Of a stretch of DNA of 64,000 bases, positions 1 to 8,223 are shown piece by piece (positions within the stretch are counted from its first letter, which is position 1; each line of letters opens with the position of its first letter). Below the pieces are notes generated by a model that saw only the letters and a program-made list of their open reading frames with translations, made no database searches and was not told where the DNA came from. A program made the translations under genes and the position numbers. This stretch comes from Anaerolineales bacterium (GTDB lineage Bacteria > Chloroflexota > Anaerolineae > Anaerolineales > UBA11858): contig JANQED010000018.1 in NCBI GenBank assembly GCA_028278545.1, positions 124,001 to 188,000 of the forward strand. Direction: 5' to 3'.

Positions 1-523
1 CTTTACCCTCTTTGTACTCATCGAGGGGATCTTCGAAGGCCTCATCCTCGATGTTGAGCACCACAGAACCAAACATGTGCACCAACCGACGATAGGCATC
101 GTAAACGAAGCGCTCATCACCGGTCAACTCGACCATGCTCTCGGCAACTTCATCATTGAGGCCGATGTTGAGCACGGTGTCCATCATGCCGGGCATGGAG
201 AAGACCGCTCCAGAGCGGCAAGAAACCAACAGAGGGTTCTTGGAATCGCCAAAACTCTTGCCGGTCTCTTTCTCGGTGGCTTTCATGGCTTCAAGTTCTT
301 GCTCCCACAGGCCTTCAGGGAACTGCTCCCCGGCCTGCAGATAAGCATTGCAAGCTTCGGTGGTAACGGTGAAACCGGGCGGCACCGGAACGCCGATGCG
401 GGTCATCTCTCCCAGGTTGGCACCTTTGCCCCCCAGGAGGGCGCGCGTCCCCTGCCAGCTTCCGACGTATTCTTCGGCCTGTCCAACTTCTTTGAACAGG
501 TATACCCATTTCTTAGCGGACAT
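1..523 (-). CDS. ppdK: pyruvate, phosphate dikinase, N-terminal part (runs off the window)
   Basis: The reverse strand encodes about 174 N-terminal residues with no stop before the window edge. They match the nucleotide-binding start of pyruvate phosphate dikinase: a GGKGANLGEM motif near residue 30, PVPPGFTVTTEAC near residue 47, and VSCRSGAVFSMPGMMDT near residue 105. The enzyme interconverts pyruvate, ATP and phosphate with PEP, AMP and pyrophosphate in the cytoplasm. The ATG at 521-523 is preceded by a GGAGG ribosome binding site. The full enzyme is about 880 residues, so most of it lies outside the window. The upstream leader is unusually structured (see 611-764). The PPDK call is firm; direction of flux cannot be read from this fragment. 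Confidence 0.95.
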   Translation of the reverse strand, partial: MSAKKWVYLFKEVGQAEEYVGSWQGTRALLGGKGANLGEMTRIGVPVPPGFTVTTEACNAYLQAGEQFPEGLWEQELEAMKATEKETGKSFGDSKNPLLVSCRSGAVFSMPGMMDTVLNIGLNDEVAESMVELTGDERFVYDAYRRLVHMFGSVVLNIEDEAFEDPLDEYKEGK

Positions 524-610
524 TTTTTAACCTCCAGATCGAATAGAAAAAATGATGACTCAAAAAGAGTATCGATTACAAGTTAAAGCGGTGCGTGGAT
601 GAATGCTCTT

Positions 611-764
611 CCCTGATGCACATGCATCAGGGTGGCGAAAGGCCTTCAGGGATCACGGCCTTTCGCGCATCGGGGTGGTGATGCAGGCTCATAGGAACTC
701 GCCTGCTTGCCGTGGAAACGGTTCCACGGTTGGCGCAAAAAAAGTACCATCCACTCCATGGCAC
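611..764 (-). other. string of inverted repeats, possible structured leader RNA of ppdK
   Basis: This part of the 378-base gap 524-901 holds successive perfect or near-perfect stem-loops: 611-620 with 623-632 (10 bp, 2-base loop), 635-644 with 657-666 (10 bp), 683-688 with 701-706, 710-717 with 722-729 (8 bp, 4-base loop), and 738-764. They lie upstream of ppdK and would be in its mRNA leader if transcription starts near 770. No known riboswitch consensus was recognised, and no ORF in the gap looks real. Alternatives are REP-like palindromes or a separate small RNA. Confidence 0.5.
737..764 (-). terminator. hairpin followed by seven U residues on the minus strand
   Basis: On the minus strand a 7-bp stem (GTGCCAT pairing with ATGGTAC, one G-U) with a 7-base loop runs directly into TTTTTTT. 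This is the form of an intrinsic terminator. It lies 138 bases after the stop of the GH13 gene, so it may end that transcript. It could also act as an attenuator upstream of ppdK. Confidence 0.55.
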
Positions 765-901
765 CAAGGGCATAGTTTACCACATCTGGGTGGTTTCACA
801 AATGACTTTAATCAGGTGTTAGGCCTTCTGACACCCTTTCGGGATGGTTTTTCACTCCAGAGGAAAAGCCCGCCCCCTCCTCGCTCATAGAATCCGACTC
901 A

Positions 902-2293
902 TTAAACCCAAATCCCGCTCCAAGGTTGAAGCGTAACCACAAGCTCATCCCCGGAAACGATGAATTCCTCCGATGCTAAGAGATTCCCCACAATGCGCCC
1001 GTCGCCCCAGCCCAGGGAACTAACAGGCAGACGCAAGTGACGCCGCGAAGGGCTGGCGTTGATCGCCACCAGCACCGCTTCATCCCCCAAAGTGCGCGCG
1101 AAAGCATAAGCACAACGTTCCTTATCGAGCAAGACCTGTTGGTAGTCCCCCCGGCGGAGGCAGGCGAAACGCTTTCGCAGCGAGATCAGCCTTTTGACCC
1201 AGGAACGCAGCACTTCACTGCCGTCACCCCTATCCCAAGGGAAGGCCCGGCGGCAGTCGGGGTCCTTGCCGCCCTCCATGCCGATCTCATCTCCATAATA
1301 AACCGCGGGAGCTCCCGGATAAGCGAATTGGAACAGGAAGGCCAGCTTGACCTTTTCGATATCCCCCTCAAGCAAGGTCATTAAACGCTCCGTATCGTGA
1401 GAACCGAGCGGCACATACATGGCGTAAACATTTTCGCGCGGGTATCCTTCGAGCAACCCCTCGACCACATCGGCAAAATCGCAAGTGGTATCGGCCCCTT
1501 GAAGGAACTTCAACAGCGCCTCCCTGACGGGATAGTTCATCAGGCCGTCGAAATGGTGATCACCCACCCAGCGCGGATCGGCCTCCCAGACCTCGCCGAC
1601 CAGATATGCCTCGCGATTGACGCTCTTAACGACATGGCGGAACTCAGCCCAGAAAGTGTCATCGTCGATCTCATTGGGAACATCCAGACGCCAGCCGTCC
1701 GCGCCCTGTTCGATCCAGTAACGGGCCACATCGAAGATGTACTCGCGTACGGCGGGGTTGCGGGTGTTGAACTTGGGCAGACTCTTGAATTTCCACCAGG
1801 CTTCGTATCTGGCGGCCTCCCCCGGCGAATAGGCATCCACCGGGAAGCCATTGATATGAAACCATTCGATGTAGGGGGAGTGCTCGCCGTTATCCAGCAC
1901 ATCGTTGAAGGCAAAGAAACCGCGCCCGCAATGGTTGAAGACCCCATCCAGGATCACACGCACCTCATTGCGGTGGGCGACTTCCAGCAAGGCGCGGAAA
2001 TCATCCATATCCCCCAGCTTGGGGTCAATGCGATAGTAGTCGCTGATGTTGTAGCGATGGTTAGAGGTGGCTAAGAAGATGGGGTTGAAATAGACCGCCG
2101 TGACCCCTAGATCGAGCAAATAGTCAAAGCGCTGGATCACACCGCGCAGATCACCCCCCATGAAGTTCCAGATGGTCGGTGCCGACTCCCAGGGGGCGAC
2201 ATTGGGTGGGTCATTGCGCACGTCACCATTGGCGAAGCGGTCAGGGAAAATCTGGTAGAAAACTGCGTCTTGGACCCAATAAGGTACTGTCAT
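902..2293 (-). CDS. GH13 alpha-amylase family glucosidase (neopullulanase / cyclomaltodextrinase-like)
   Basis: A 463-residue cytoplasmic-type protein with no signal peptide. It carries the GH13 catalytic blocks in order: DGVFNHCG near residue 115, DGWRLDVPNEI near 203 (nucleophile Asp), GEVWEA near 234 (acid/base Glu) and LGSHDTERL near 299 (third Asp). It begins with WVQDAVFYQIFPDRFANGD, typical of enzymes hydrolysing maltodextrins, cyclodextrins or pullulan. The N-terminal CBM34 domain of classical neopullulanases is absent and the C-terminal beta domain is short. The family predicts hydrolysis of alpha-1,4 (possibly alpha-1,6) glucosidic bonds; exact substrate is unknown. It is monocistronic between two intergenic gaps. 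The CBM48 protein at 59826 is another alpha-glucan-related gene but is not linked to it. Confidence 0.9.
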   Translation of the reverse strand: MTVPYWVQDAVFYQIFPDRFANGDVRNDPPNVAPWESAPTIWNFMGGDLRGVIQRFDYLLDLGVTAVYFNPIFLATSNHRYNISDYYRIDPKLGDMDDFRALLEVAHRNEVRVILDGVFNHCGRGFFAFNDVLDNGEHSPYIEWFHINGFPVDAYSPGEAARYEAWWKFKSLPKFNTRNPAVREYIFDVARYWIEQGADGWRLDVPNEIDDDTFWAEFRHVVKSVNREAYLVGEVWEADPRWVGDHHFDGLMNYPVREALLKFLQGADTTCDFADVVEGLLEGYPRENVYAMYVPLGSHDTERLMTLLEGDIEKVKLAFLFQFAYPGAPAVYYGDEIGMEGGKDPDCRRAFPWDRGDGSEVLRSWVKRLISLRKRFACLRRGDYQQVLLDKERCAYAFARTLGDEAVLVAINASPSRRHLRLPVSSLGWGDGRIVGNLLASEEFIVSGDELVVTLQPWSGIWV

Positions 2294-2486
2294 GGATGCT
2301 CCTAAATGTTTTAGGAGATTCTACCCTCAAACAGGAGGTTCGGAAACCGGTATTAAATGGGGTGGCGTTGGGCGGGGTCGAACTAACATGCCCAAGGGGC
2401 ACGTGGCCCTCAACCATGCAAGATTTGTTCGTTATGATTAGGAGTGAACAGACCTGCCATCATTGATTATTGGGGAGCATGAGAGT

Positions 2487-3503
2487 ATGATTAACCCGCA
2501 CCAAGAGCTCATCCAAGGAGTTGTCCCTGTGCCAACACAATCTCTTGCAGGCGTATATGCGGCCGCGCTGACCCCTTTAAAGGCAGATTTTTCAGTCGAT
2601 CTGGAAGCAATCCCCCCCTTGTTGGCTTTTTATGCCCGGCGAGGCTGCCACGGGGCACTATTATTAGGGACTACCGGCGAGGGGCCTTCCTTGGCCCCTG
2701 AAGAACGCATTGCCCTTTACCACGCCGCTCAACAAGTGCGCCAGGAATACCCTGAATTCCGCTTGTTGGCTGGCACAGGCACGCCCAGCCTCGAAGAAAG
2801 CGCTGCGCTTACCCGCGCCGCTTTCGATTGCGGTTATGACGCCGTTGTGGTTCTGCCTCCATACTACTTCCGCAAGGCCACCGAGGAAGGTTTGCTAGCC
2901 TGGTTCAAGAAGATCATCGAGCGCGCGGTGCCCTCTGATGGGGCATTGTTTGGTTACCATATCCCAGGGGTGTCCGGCGTACCGCTAAGTTTAGATTTTC
3001 TCTCTCGCCTAAAAGATATCTATCCACGACGCTTTGTGGGCATCAAAGATTCATCGGGGGATGCCAATCATGCAGAACAATTGGGGGCCACTTTTGGAGA
3101 CGAGTTCACCGTGCTGACCGGCAACGACCACCTGTTTAGTTTCGCCATCGAGAACGGCGCGGCTGGCTGCATCACGGCGCTGGCAAATCTGGTTTCTCCA
3201 GGTCTCAGGAGAGTGTGGGAAGCCCACCAACGCGGCAAAAACGACCCTGAAACCCAAACTCAACTCGACGCTTGGCGTTCCCTCCTGGAACAATATCCTC
3301 CCTTTGCGCCCACGCTAAAAGCGCTTATCAGTCATTTGCACGGATTCCCGCTTTGGCCTGTCCGCCCTCCTTTAGTGGCACTGTCCGATTCAGATACCGA
3401 AGAAATCATCGCAAAAATTGGTGGTTTACCCCCAGCGGTAGCTACGGAGAATCTCCTGAAACATTTTGACGATAAGACACCCCAAGCTGACGTTGACCAA
3501 TGA
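2487..3503 (+). CDS. dihydrodipicolinate synthase / N-acetylneuraminate lyase family aldolase
   Basis: TIM-barrel class I aldolase of the DHDPS/NAL superfamily. Visible motifs are GTTGEGPSL near residue 64, FGYHIPG near 155 (active-site Tyr) and FVGIKDSSGD near 186 (Schiff-base Lys). The family condenses or cleaves pyruvate (or a 2-keto acid) with an aldehyde. With about 338 residues it is longer than a typical 290-300-residue DapA and its C-terminal part is divergent, so lysine biosynthesis is not assured. A TTG at 2463 in frame could start it earlier, but the ATG at 2487 follows GGGGAG at proper spacing and is preferred. Its stop overlaps the next gene by 4 bases, implying translational coupling with the lipoyl-transfer gene. 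Confidence 0.85.
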   Translation: MINPHQELIQGVVPVPTQSLAGVYAAALTPLKADFSVDLEAIPPLLAFYARRGCHGALLLGTTGEGPSLAPEERIALYHAAQQVRQEYPEFRLLAGTGTPSLEESAALTRAAFDCGYDAVVVLPPYYFRKATEEGLLAWFKKIIERAVPSDGALFGYHIPGVSGVPLSLDFLSRLKDIYPRRFVGIKDSSGDANHAEQLGATFGDEFTVLTGNDHLFSFAIENGAAGCITALANLVSPGLRRVWEAHQRGKNDPETQTQLDAWRSLLEQYPPFAPTLKALISHLHGFPLWPVRPPLVALSDSDTEEIIAKIGGLPPAVATENLLKHFDDKTPQADVDQ

Positions 3504-4330
3504 TACAAACGACTTCAACCTGGCGTCTGATCCAAACGCCTCCGGCTCCCGGCCCCTGGAATATGGCTGTGGATGAGGCCATCCTGGAGGCCGTCGGACG
3601 CAGGGACGCTCCGCCAACACTGCGGCTATATGCCTGGGACCCGCCCTGCCTCTCTCTTGGCTATGCGCAGCCTTTTGGGGACGTTGACATGGCGCGCCTC
3701 TCCAATCGGAGCTGGGACGTGGTGCGCCGCATCACCGGCGGACGCGCTATCCTGCACACCGATGAACTGACCTACTCTGTGATCGGATCGCATGATGAGC
3801 CCCGCCTATCCGGCGGCGTCATAGAAAGCTATCGAAGGCTGTCTCAAGCGCTTCTCGAAGCATTGCGCTTGCTGGGTCTCCCGGCGGAGGGTTTGCCCAA
3901 ACCAGCCGGCGACAACAGCGCTGATGCCCAAGAACCGGTGTGCTTCGAAGTGCCTTCTCACTATGAGATCACCGTTGACGGCAAGAAACTGCTCGGCAGC
4001 GCGCAAGCGCGCAAGAAGGCCAGCGTAGTGCAACATGGCACACTACCCCTCACCGGCGACCTCTCACGCATCACGCATTGCCTGGGTTTCCCAACCGATG
4101 AGGAACGCGCCAAAGCCGCCAAACGCCTGTTGGCTCGCGCCACTACGGTCGAAACCGCCCTGGGTCTGCGCGTCACCTGGGAGCAAGCTGCTGCCGCTTT
4201 CCGCGAAGCACTCTCCAAAACGCTGAATCTGGCCCTAGAGCCAGCCAATCTGACAGAGGAAGAACTCAGCAGAGCGGAGAAACTGAGCGAAGAGAAATAC
4301 GCCCACCAAAGTTGGACGGAACGCATTTGA
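3500..4330 (+). CDS. lipoate-protein ligase A / LipM-type octanoyltransferase
   Basis: A 276-residue member of the BPL/LplA/LipB fold. It shows the N-terminal GPWNMAVDEA block, RRITGGRAILHTDELTYS near residue 75, the lysine motif GKKLLGSAQARK near 161, and a cysteine in PVCFEVPSHYEI near 147. That cysteine matches the position used by LipM octanoyltransferases, so it may move octanoate from acyl carrier protein to lipoyl domains rather than attach free lipoate. The likely acceptor is the lipoyl domain of the pyruvate dehydrogenase E2 at 36456-37703. No lipoyl synthase is in the window. ATGA overlap with the preceding aldolase gene suggests one operon. Choice between LplA and LipM is not settled by sequence alone. 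Confidence 0.85.
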   Translation: MIQTTSTWRLIQTPPAPGPWNMAVDEAILEAVGRRDAPPTLRLYAWDPPCLSLGYAQPFGDVDMARLSNRSWDVVRRITGGRAILHTDELTYSVIGSHDEPRLSGGVIESYRRLSQALLEALRLLGLPAEGLPKPAGDNSADAQEPVCFEVPSHYEITVDGKKLLGSAQARKKASVVQHGTLPLTGDLSRITHCLGFPTDEERAKAAKRLLARATTVETALGLRVTWEQAAAAFREALSKTLNLALEPANLTEEELSRAEKLSEEKYAHQSWTERI

Positions 4331-4373
4331 AACCATACAAACAAACTCGTCAAACATTTAGGAGCGATAAACA

Positions 4374-5162
4374 ATGGATCTTGGAATCACCGGCAAAGTC
4401 GCCATCGTGACGGCCGCTTCAAAAGGCCTGGGGAAGGCCACCGCGCTGGCGCTCGCCAGGGAAGGTGCCAACCTGGCAATCAGTGCCCGCAGCGAGGCGC
4501 TCGAAGTCACCGCGAAGGAAATCCGGGAGGAAACCGAGGCCGAAATCCTTACCGTGAGAGGGGATATCACCCGGCAGGCCCATATCGATGAACTTGTCCA
4601 GGCCACACTCGAAAAATTCGGGCAGATCGATATCCTTTTTGTCAACGCCGGTGGTCCGCCGCCGGGCACGTTCCTCTCTCTGGCGCCGGCAGATTGGGAA
4701 GCTGCCTGCAACCTGACCCTGATGAGCGCGGTGCGCCTGTGCTATGCTGTAGTCCCCCACATGCTGGAACGCGGCCAGGGCAGCATTGTCACCACCCAAT
4801 CGGTCTCGGTCAAACAGCCTATCGACAACCTGATCCTATCTAACTCGCTGCGCATGGCCGTGATCGGCCTGTTCAAATCGCTGGCCAACGAACTAGGCCC
4901 TAAAGGTATCCGCGTCAACTCGATCAACCCGGCCTGGACATGGACGGAGCGCGTCGAAAAGTTGATCGCCGACCGCGCTGAGCGCAGCGGCACTTCCATT
5001 GACGCCGAATCCGCCAAGGTAACCGACAACGTTCCCCTCGGCCGCATGGGCACGGTCGATGAATTTGGCAAAGCGGCGGCCTGGCTGGCCTCTCCGGCAG
5101 CTTCGTTCATTCATGGTCACGCCCTGATGTTCGATGGCGGTATGACCAAGTCGGCGCTATGA
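4374..5162 (+). CDS. short-chain dehydrogenase/reductase, FabG-like, with atypical active site
   Basis: A 262-residue Rossmann-fold SDR with the cofactor loop TAASKGLGKATA near residue 13, NAGGPPPG near 93 and a C-terminal GHALMFDGGM typical of the FabG group. The catalytic YxxxK is not present: the segment after TTQSVSV reads LILSNSLRMAVIGL, with no Tyr and with Arg where Lys is expected. A beta-ketoacyl-reductase-like SDR subgroup with this imperfect tetrad is known, so substrate and even catalysis are uncertain. It has its own gap upstream (43 bases) with a TTTAGGAGC ribosome binding site and is followed by a strong terminator. Confidence 0.85.
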   Translation: MDLGITGKVAIVTAASKGLGKATALALAREGANLAISARSEALEVTAKEIREETEAEILTVRGDITRQAHIDELVQATLEKFGQIDILFVNAGGPPPGTFLSLAPADWEAACNLTLMSAVRLCYAVVPHMLERGQGSIVTTQSVSVKQPIDNLILSNSLRMAVIGLFKSLANELGPKGIRVNSINPAWTWTERVEKLIADRAERSGTSIDAESAKVTDNVPLGRMGTVDEFGKAAAWLASPAASFIHGHALMFDGGMTKSAL

Positions 5163-5196
5163 AAATCGCTATATTGGGTTTTGGTGGGAAATCGCG

Positions 5197-5239
5197 AAAA
5201 CAGGCTGCGAGGGGCATTTGCCAACTCCCAGCCTGTTTT
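5197..5239. terminator. bidirectional intrinsic terminator
   Basis: An 11-bp stem (AAAACAGGCTG 5197-5207 with CAGCCTGTTTT 5229-5239) closes a 21-base loop, with A residues on one side and TTTTT on the other. It separates the SDR gene from the convergent DUF4230 gene and can serve both strands. Confidence 0.85.
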
Positions 5240-5282
5240 TAACAAAAATCCCCTTCTGTGGGGGAGGAGTATTAAACTCGAA

Positions 5283-5966
5283 TTACTGCTCCACAAAAAT
5301 CACATCTGGATAACCCAACGTCCGCAAGAAGCGCGAAAGATACGCTTCGGCGTTGGCGCGCGCTAAATCGAGGATACCGTCCTCAAGGGCAGCCTTCTCG
5401 ATCTCATCCTCAGCAACCTGGCGAGCAGCGGTTTCCAGATGTATGTCGCCCTTGGTGAAAAGGCCGGTGTCGCGGTCATAGACATACGATTTGTCGTTAT
5501 CCAAGGTAGCAATGAAGACCTCCGCTGGAGGCAGGCCCACATAGAGAATACCGGAATCCAGCCAGAGGTCATTAGCGTTCATCTCGCCTAAATCCACACC
5601 GGCGATCACCACGCCATGGGCCACGAAGATCAACTCATCCCCAAAGAGGAGTTCGAGGTTCCCCTGTCCCCGATCAGCAGTGACCACTTTCTCAACGGTA
5701 TACTGAATGGTTTCCAGGCGTGCAATCGTGCGCACATCCCGGATAATGGTCACAGGGTCAGGCAACACTGTCGGTGTGGGGTTCAAGAACTGATTGACCT
5801 GGGTAGCCAATCCGCCTGTCATCTCGTTGACCGGCCCCAATGCCTCCTCCGTCGTGTCGCGCACTGCGCCTGTCATATCACGCACCGCATTGACAACGGA
5901 AAATCCCGCCCATCCTACGACGGCCAGGATGCCAATAACCAGGATCCAACCTCTTGCCTCTTTCAT
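5283..5966 (-). CDS. DUF4230 family membrane-anchored protein
   Basis: About 227 residues with one N-terminal membrane segment (WILVIGILAVVGWAGFSVV, residues 6-24 from this start) followed by an extracytoplasmic domain. The domain resembles DUF4230: IARLETIQYTVEKVVTA, then LIFVAHGVVIAGVDL and a long C-terminal helix. Function of the family is unknown. In-frame ATGs lie at 6005, 5975 and 5966. I chose 5966 because a perfect TATAAT ends 7 bases before it, which would put the transcript start at the start codon (leaderless). Starting at 5975 would overlap the -10 box. The gene is divergent from the DUF503 gene and shares its -10 region. Confidence 0.8.
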   Translation of the reverse strand: MKEARGWILVIGILAVVGWAGFSVVNAVRDMTGAVRDTTEEALGPVNEMTGGLATQVNQFLNPTPTVLPDPVTIIRDVRTIARLETIQYTVEKVVTADRGQGNLELLFGDELIFVAHGVVIAGVDLGEMNANDLWLDSGILYVGLPPAEVFIATLDNDKSYVYDRDTGLFTKGDIHLETAARQVAEDEIEKAALEDGILDLARANAEAYLSRFLRTLGYPDVIFVEQ

Positions 5967-5981
5967 AACATCCATTATACT
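5953..5981. promoter_or_regulatory. divergent promoters sharing one ATTATACT core
   Basis: On the minus strand TATAAT occupies 5979-5974, 7 bases before the ATG at 5966. On the plus strand TATACT occupies 5976-5981 with TTGCCT at 5954-5959, spacing 16, reading toward the DUF503 gene at 6021. The two -10 hexamers overlap, so the promoters are probably mutually exclusive. Confidence 0.55.
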
Positions 5982-6020
5982 ATGGGCGTTCAAACCGAAG
6001 AACACCCAACGGAATCGACT

Positions 6021-6305
6021 ATGTCACTTGGCGTCTTGACTTTGCACCTTCACCTGCCAGGCAGTGCCTCGCTGAAAGAAAAACGAAAGCGGCTAAAACC
6101 GCTGCTAAACAGGTTGGGGCGCGAATTCAATATCTCGGTGGCAGAGATCGACCACAATGATGTCTGGGGCAGCGCTATGATCGCCTGCGCCCTTGTCAGC
6201 AACGACAATGGGCACACCCAGCGGTCACTTCAGAAAATCGCCGGCTGGATCGAAAGGAACTGGCCTGACGTCGCCGTTGTGGACGAACAACTTGAGATCC
6301 TTTAA
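6021..6305 (+). CDS. DUF503 domain protein (YlxP-like)
   Basis: A 94-residue protein matching the DUF503/YlxP family: it starts MSLGVLTLHLHLPGS, then SLKEKRKRLKPLLNRL and a conserved ISVAEIDHNDVWGSA block. The family is small, cytoplasmic and of unclear function, often near translation or ribosome maturation genes. It is 12 bases upstream of panD and likely cotranscribed. The frame stays open upstream to 5616, but the conserved N-terminus fixes the start at 6021. Confidence 0.85.
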   Translation: MSLGVLTLHLHLPGSASLKEKRKRLKPLLNRLGREFNISVAEIDHNDVWGSAMIACALVSNDNGHTQRSLQKIAGWIERNWPDVAVVDEQLEIL

Positions 6306-6317
6306 AGGTTGCGTTTT

Positions 6318-6659
6318 ATGCGTTCAATCATCCGTTCCAAAATTCAAAAAGCAACGGTTACCCAGGCAGAACTGCACTACGTTGGCAGCATCACCATCGA
6401 TCAAGACTTAATCGAAAAGGCTGGTCTCTGGGAAGGCGAAAAGGTCTTGGTGGTCAGTGTCACTTCCGGGGCCCGCCTGGAGACTTACGTTATCCCGGGA
6501 GAGCGCGGTTCAGGAGTGATCAGCATCAATGGTGCCGCGGCTCACTTGATCAAAAAGGGGGAAGAGGTCATTATTCTAGGATTCGAGATCACGGACCGCC
6601 CTGTGGAAATGAAGAACATTATCGTCGATGACGACAACCATTTCCTAAGATATGTTTGA
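6318..6659 (+). CDS. panD: aspartate 1-decarboxylase (pyruvoyl enzyme precursor)
   Basis: A 113-residue PanD. The self-cleavage site is the Gly-Ser pair in [10 protein letters not shown], with Ser at residue 24; this serine becomes the pyruvoyl cofactor. NGAAAHL near residue 73 is also conserved. The enzyme makes beta-alanine for pantothenate and coenzyme A. A TTG at 6309 is in frame, but the ATG at 6318 gives the standard [13 protein letters not shown]-terminus. It follows DUF503 closely; no other pantothenate gene is adjacent. Confidence 0.95.
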   Translation: MRSIIRSKIQKATVTQAELHYVGSITIDQDLIEKAGLWEGEKVLVVSVTSGARLETYVIPGERGSGVISINGAAAHLIKKGEEVIILGFEITDRPVEMKNIIVDDDNHFLRYV

Positions 6660-6700
6660 TCATCATTGAAGATGATATTGGGTAAAATTAGTATATCGGC

Positions 6701-7045
6701 TTACTGCAAATGCAGGACGACTCTGCCATCGCTCCATAACTCTTCCAGGGCATAGTAGTCGCGGCTCTCGGGGGAGAACAAATGCAGGATCACATCCCCG
6801 TAATCGGCCAGAATCCAACCGCCATGTGAAGAACCCTCGACGCGCGGGCGCAGGCCATGCTTCTGCTTGACGGCATCAAAAGCCGCCTCCGAGAGCGCAT
6901 CAATCATCCGAGGGCTGGTTCCTGAGCATATGACAAAGTAACTGGCAAACAGAGGGGTTTCTTCGATATCCAAAATGATGATGTCTTCCCCCTTCTTTTC
7001 CTCCAAAGCATCAACAATTGTATGAGCTAATTCTAAAGTGTCCAA
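6701..7045 (-). CDS. rsfS: ribosomal silencing factor RsfS (YbeB/iojap)
   Basis: A 114-residue RsfS: LELAHTIVDALEEKKGEDI, FVICSGTSPRMIDALSEA, then GWILADYGDVILHLFSPESRDYYALEELW, the family signature. It binds ribosomal protein L14 (uL14) and blocks subunit joining during nutrient limitation. The start is a TTG at 7045, supported by GAGGTG a few bases upstream and by the conserved N-terminus. It is the last gene of a co-directional series with thpR and the receiver gene. Its usual partner nadD is not adjacent. Confidence 0.95.
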   Translation of the reverse strand: MDTLELAHTIVDALEEKKGEDIIILDIEETPLFASYFVICSGTSPRMIDALSEAAFDAVKQKHGLRPRVEGSSHGGWILADYGDVILHLFSPESRDYYALEELWSDGRVVLHLQ

Positions 7046-7111
7046 CTACACCTCACTGAGATTTTGGTCTTTAGTAGAGAATTCTACATCGCTTCTAGAA
7101 TTATTCACAGG

Positions 7112-7699
7112 TTAATTTCCTGCATCAAAACAAGCTGAGAACAGCCGGCTGTATACTGCCCCGCCGGGCTGCAAATCACTACGGTAAAGGTGTACTGCTT
7201 TGACGCGCGCTACGCCCAGGAAGCCGATCTTCTTGGTGCTCAGAACATCGCCAATGACACGCACATCGCGCGGGGTGGCATTGCGCGAAACTCGTCCCAG
7301 AGTTATATGGGGTGAAAACGGGCGTCGATCACGGGCGTATCCCACGCGGCCAGTCTGTTTATCAATGCCGCGTTGGAGCGCCACCAACTCCCCGGGGGCC
7401 TCCACGCCAACCCAAATTACACGCGGGCGACGCGGCTTGGGGTACGCGCCCAACCCTCCGAGACTGATCACCATCGGCTCTCGATCTGCGGTTTCCCCTC
7501 GCAGGATATCCGTCAAAACTTCCAGGTTGCTCAAAGAGACATCCCCCAAGAATTTCAAAGTCAGATGCATATTCTCCGCGGAGACCCAACGGACGGGCAC
7601 ATCCCCCATTTGCTCTTGCAATTCGTTAGTAACTTGTGCTAGGCGTTCCTGAATATCTGGGGGCAAATCGACAGCGATAAAAGCCCGAACGACGGACAT
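7112..7699 (-). CDS. thpR: RNA 2',3'-cyclic phosphodiesterase (2'-5' RNA ligase family)
   Basis: A 195-residue 2H-phosphoesterase with both catalytic HxTx motifs, HLTLKFLG near residue 44 and HITLGRVS near 130, and an N-terminal VRAFIAVDLPPDIQERL typical of ThpR/LigT. It hydrolyses 2',3'-cyclic phosphates on RNA and can join 2'-5' tRNA halves in vitro. It lies between a receiver gene and rsfS on the same strand; no functional link to either is evident. Confidence 0.93.
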   Translation of the reverse strand: MSVVRAFIAVDLPPDIQERLAQVTNELQEQMGDVPVRWVSAENMHLTLKFLGDVSLSNLEVLTDILRGETADREPMVISLGGLGAYPKPRRPRVIWVGVEAPGELVALQRGIDKQTGRVGYARDRRPFSPHITLGRVSRNATPRDVRVIGDVLSTKKIGFLGVARVKAVHLYRSDLQPGGAVYSRLFSACFDAGN

Positions 7700-7739
7700 C
7701 TAACCTCTTCCCTTGACAACTTGAATTGGGCGAATCTGC

Positions 7740-8123
7740 TTACCCAGCCGCCTGGATGGTTTTCTGGACAGCTTGATTTAGCTGCTGAAACGTCACTGGC
7801 TTGGTGAGGTAAGCAGAAGCACCAGCATCTAACCCCGCCTGAATATCTTGCGGCATGCTCATGGCTGAGACGACGATCACTGGGATATGCGATAACTCTG
7901 GATTGCTTCGCATTTGGCTTAGCACATCCATCCCCGACAGGCCAGGCATCATCATATCTAAGACGACAGCATCCGGTTTCTCCTCAGCGATCAAGGATAT
8001 TGCCGGCGCACCGCCATAAGACTTGAGCACATGATAACCACTCAAACGCATCATCTCAGCGAACATCTCAACGGTATCCGGCTCGTCTTCGATAATAATG
8101 ATCTTCTTCTGATCGTCAGCCAT
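7740..8123 (-). CDS. single-domain response regulator (CheY-like receiver)
   Basis: A 127-residue stand-alone receiver: acidic pair in IIEDEPDTVEMF, phosphoacceptor Asp in VVLDMMMPG near residue 55, conserved Thr/Ser in VVSAMS, and Lys in YLTKPVTF. No output domain. No kinase gene is adjacent; the histidine kinase at 28790 is a distant possible partner. An AAGGAG site precedes the ATG. Confidence 0.9.
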   Translation of the reverse strand: MADDQKKIIIIEDEPDTVEMFAEMMRLSGYHVLKSYGGAPAISLIAEEKPDAVVLDMMMPGLSGMDVLSQMRSNPELSHIPVIVVSAMSMPQDIQAGLDAGASAYLTKPVTFQQLNQAVQKTIQAAG

Positions 8124-8223
8124 TCGCCAATGCTCCTTATTTACCCTATTCTACCCGAAAAATAGCATAAGAAAAGTCCTGTGGCAAGGGGAAATGAGTC
8201 CTACTTGGCATTCTCGACAAACA

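Noticed and set aside
2340-2440. tRNA-like bases (a TTCGA-type stretch on the minus strand) between the GH13 and aldolase genes
   Set aside because: No cloverleaf can be formed: acceptor, anticodon and T stems do not pair.
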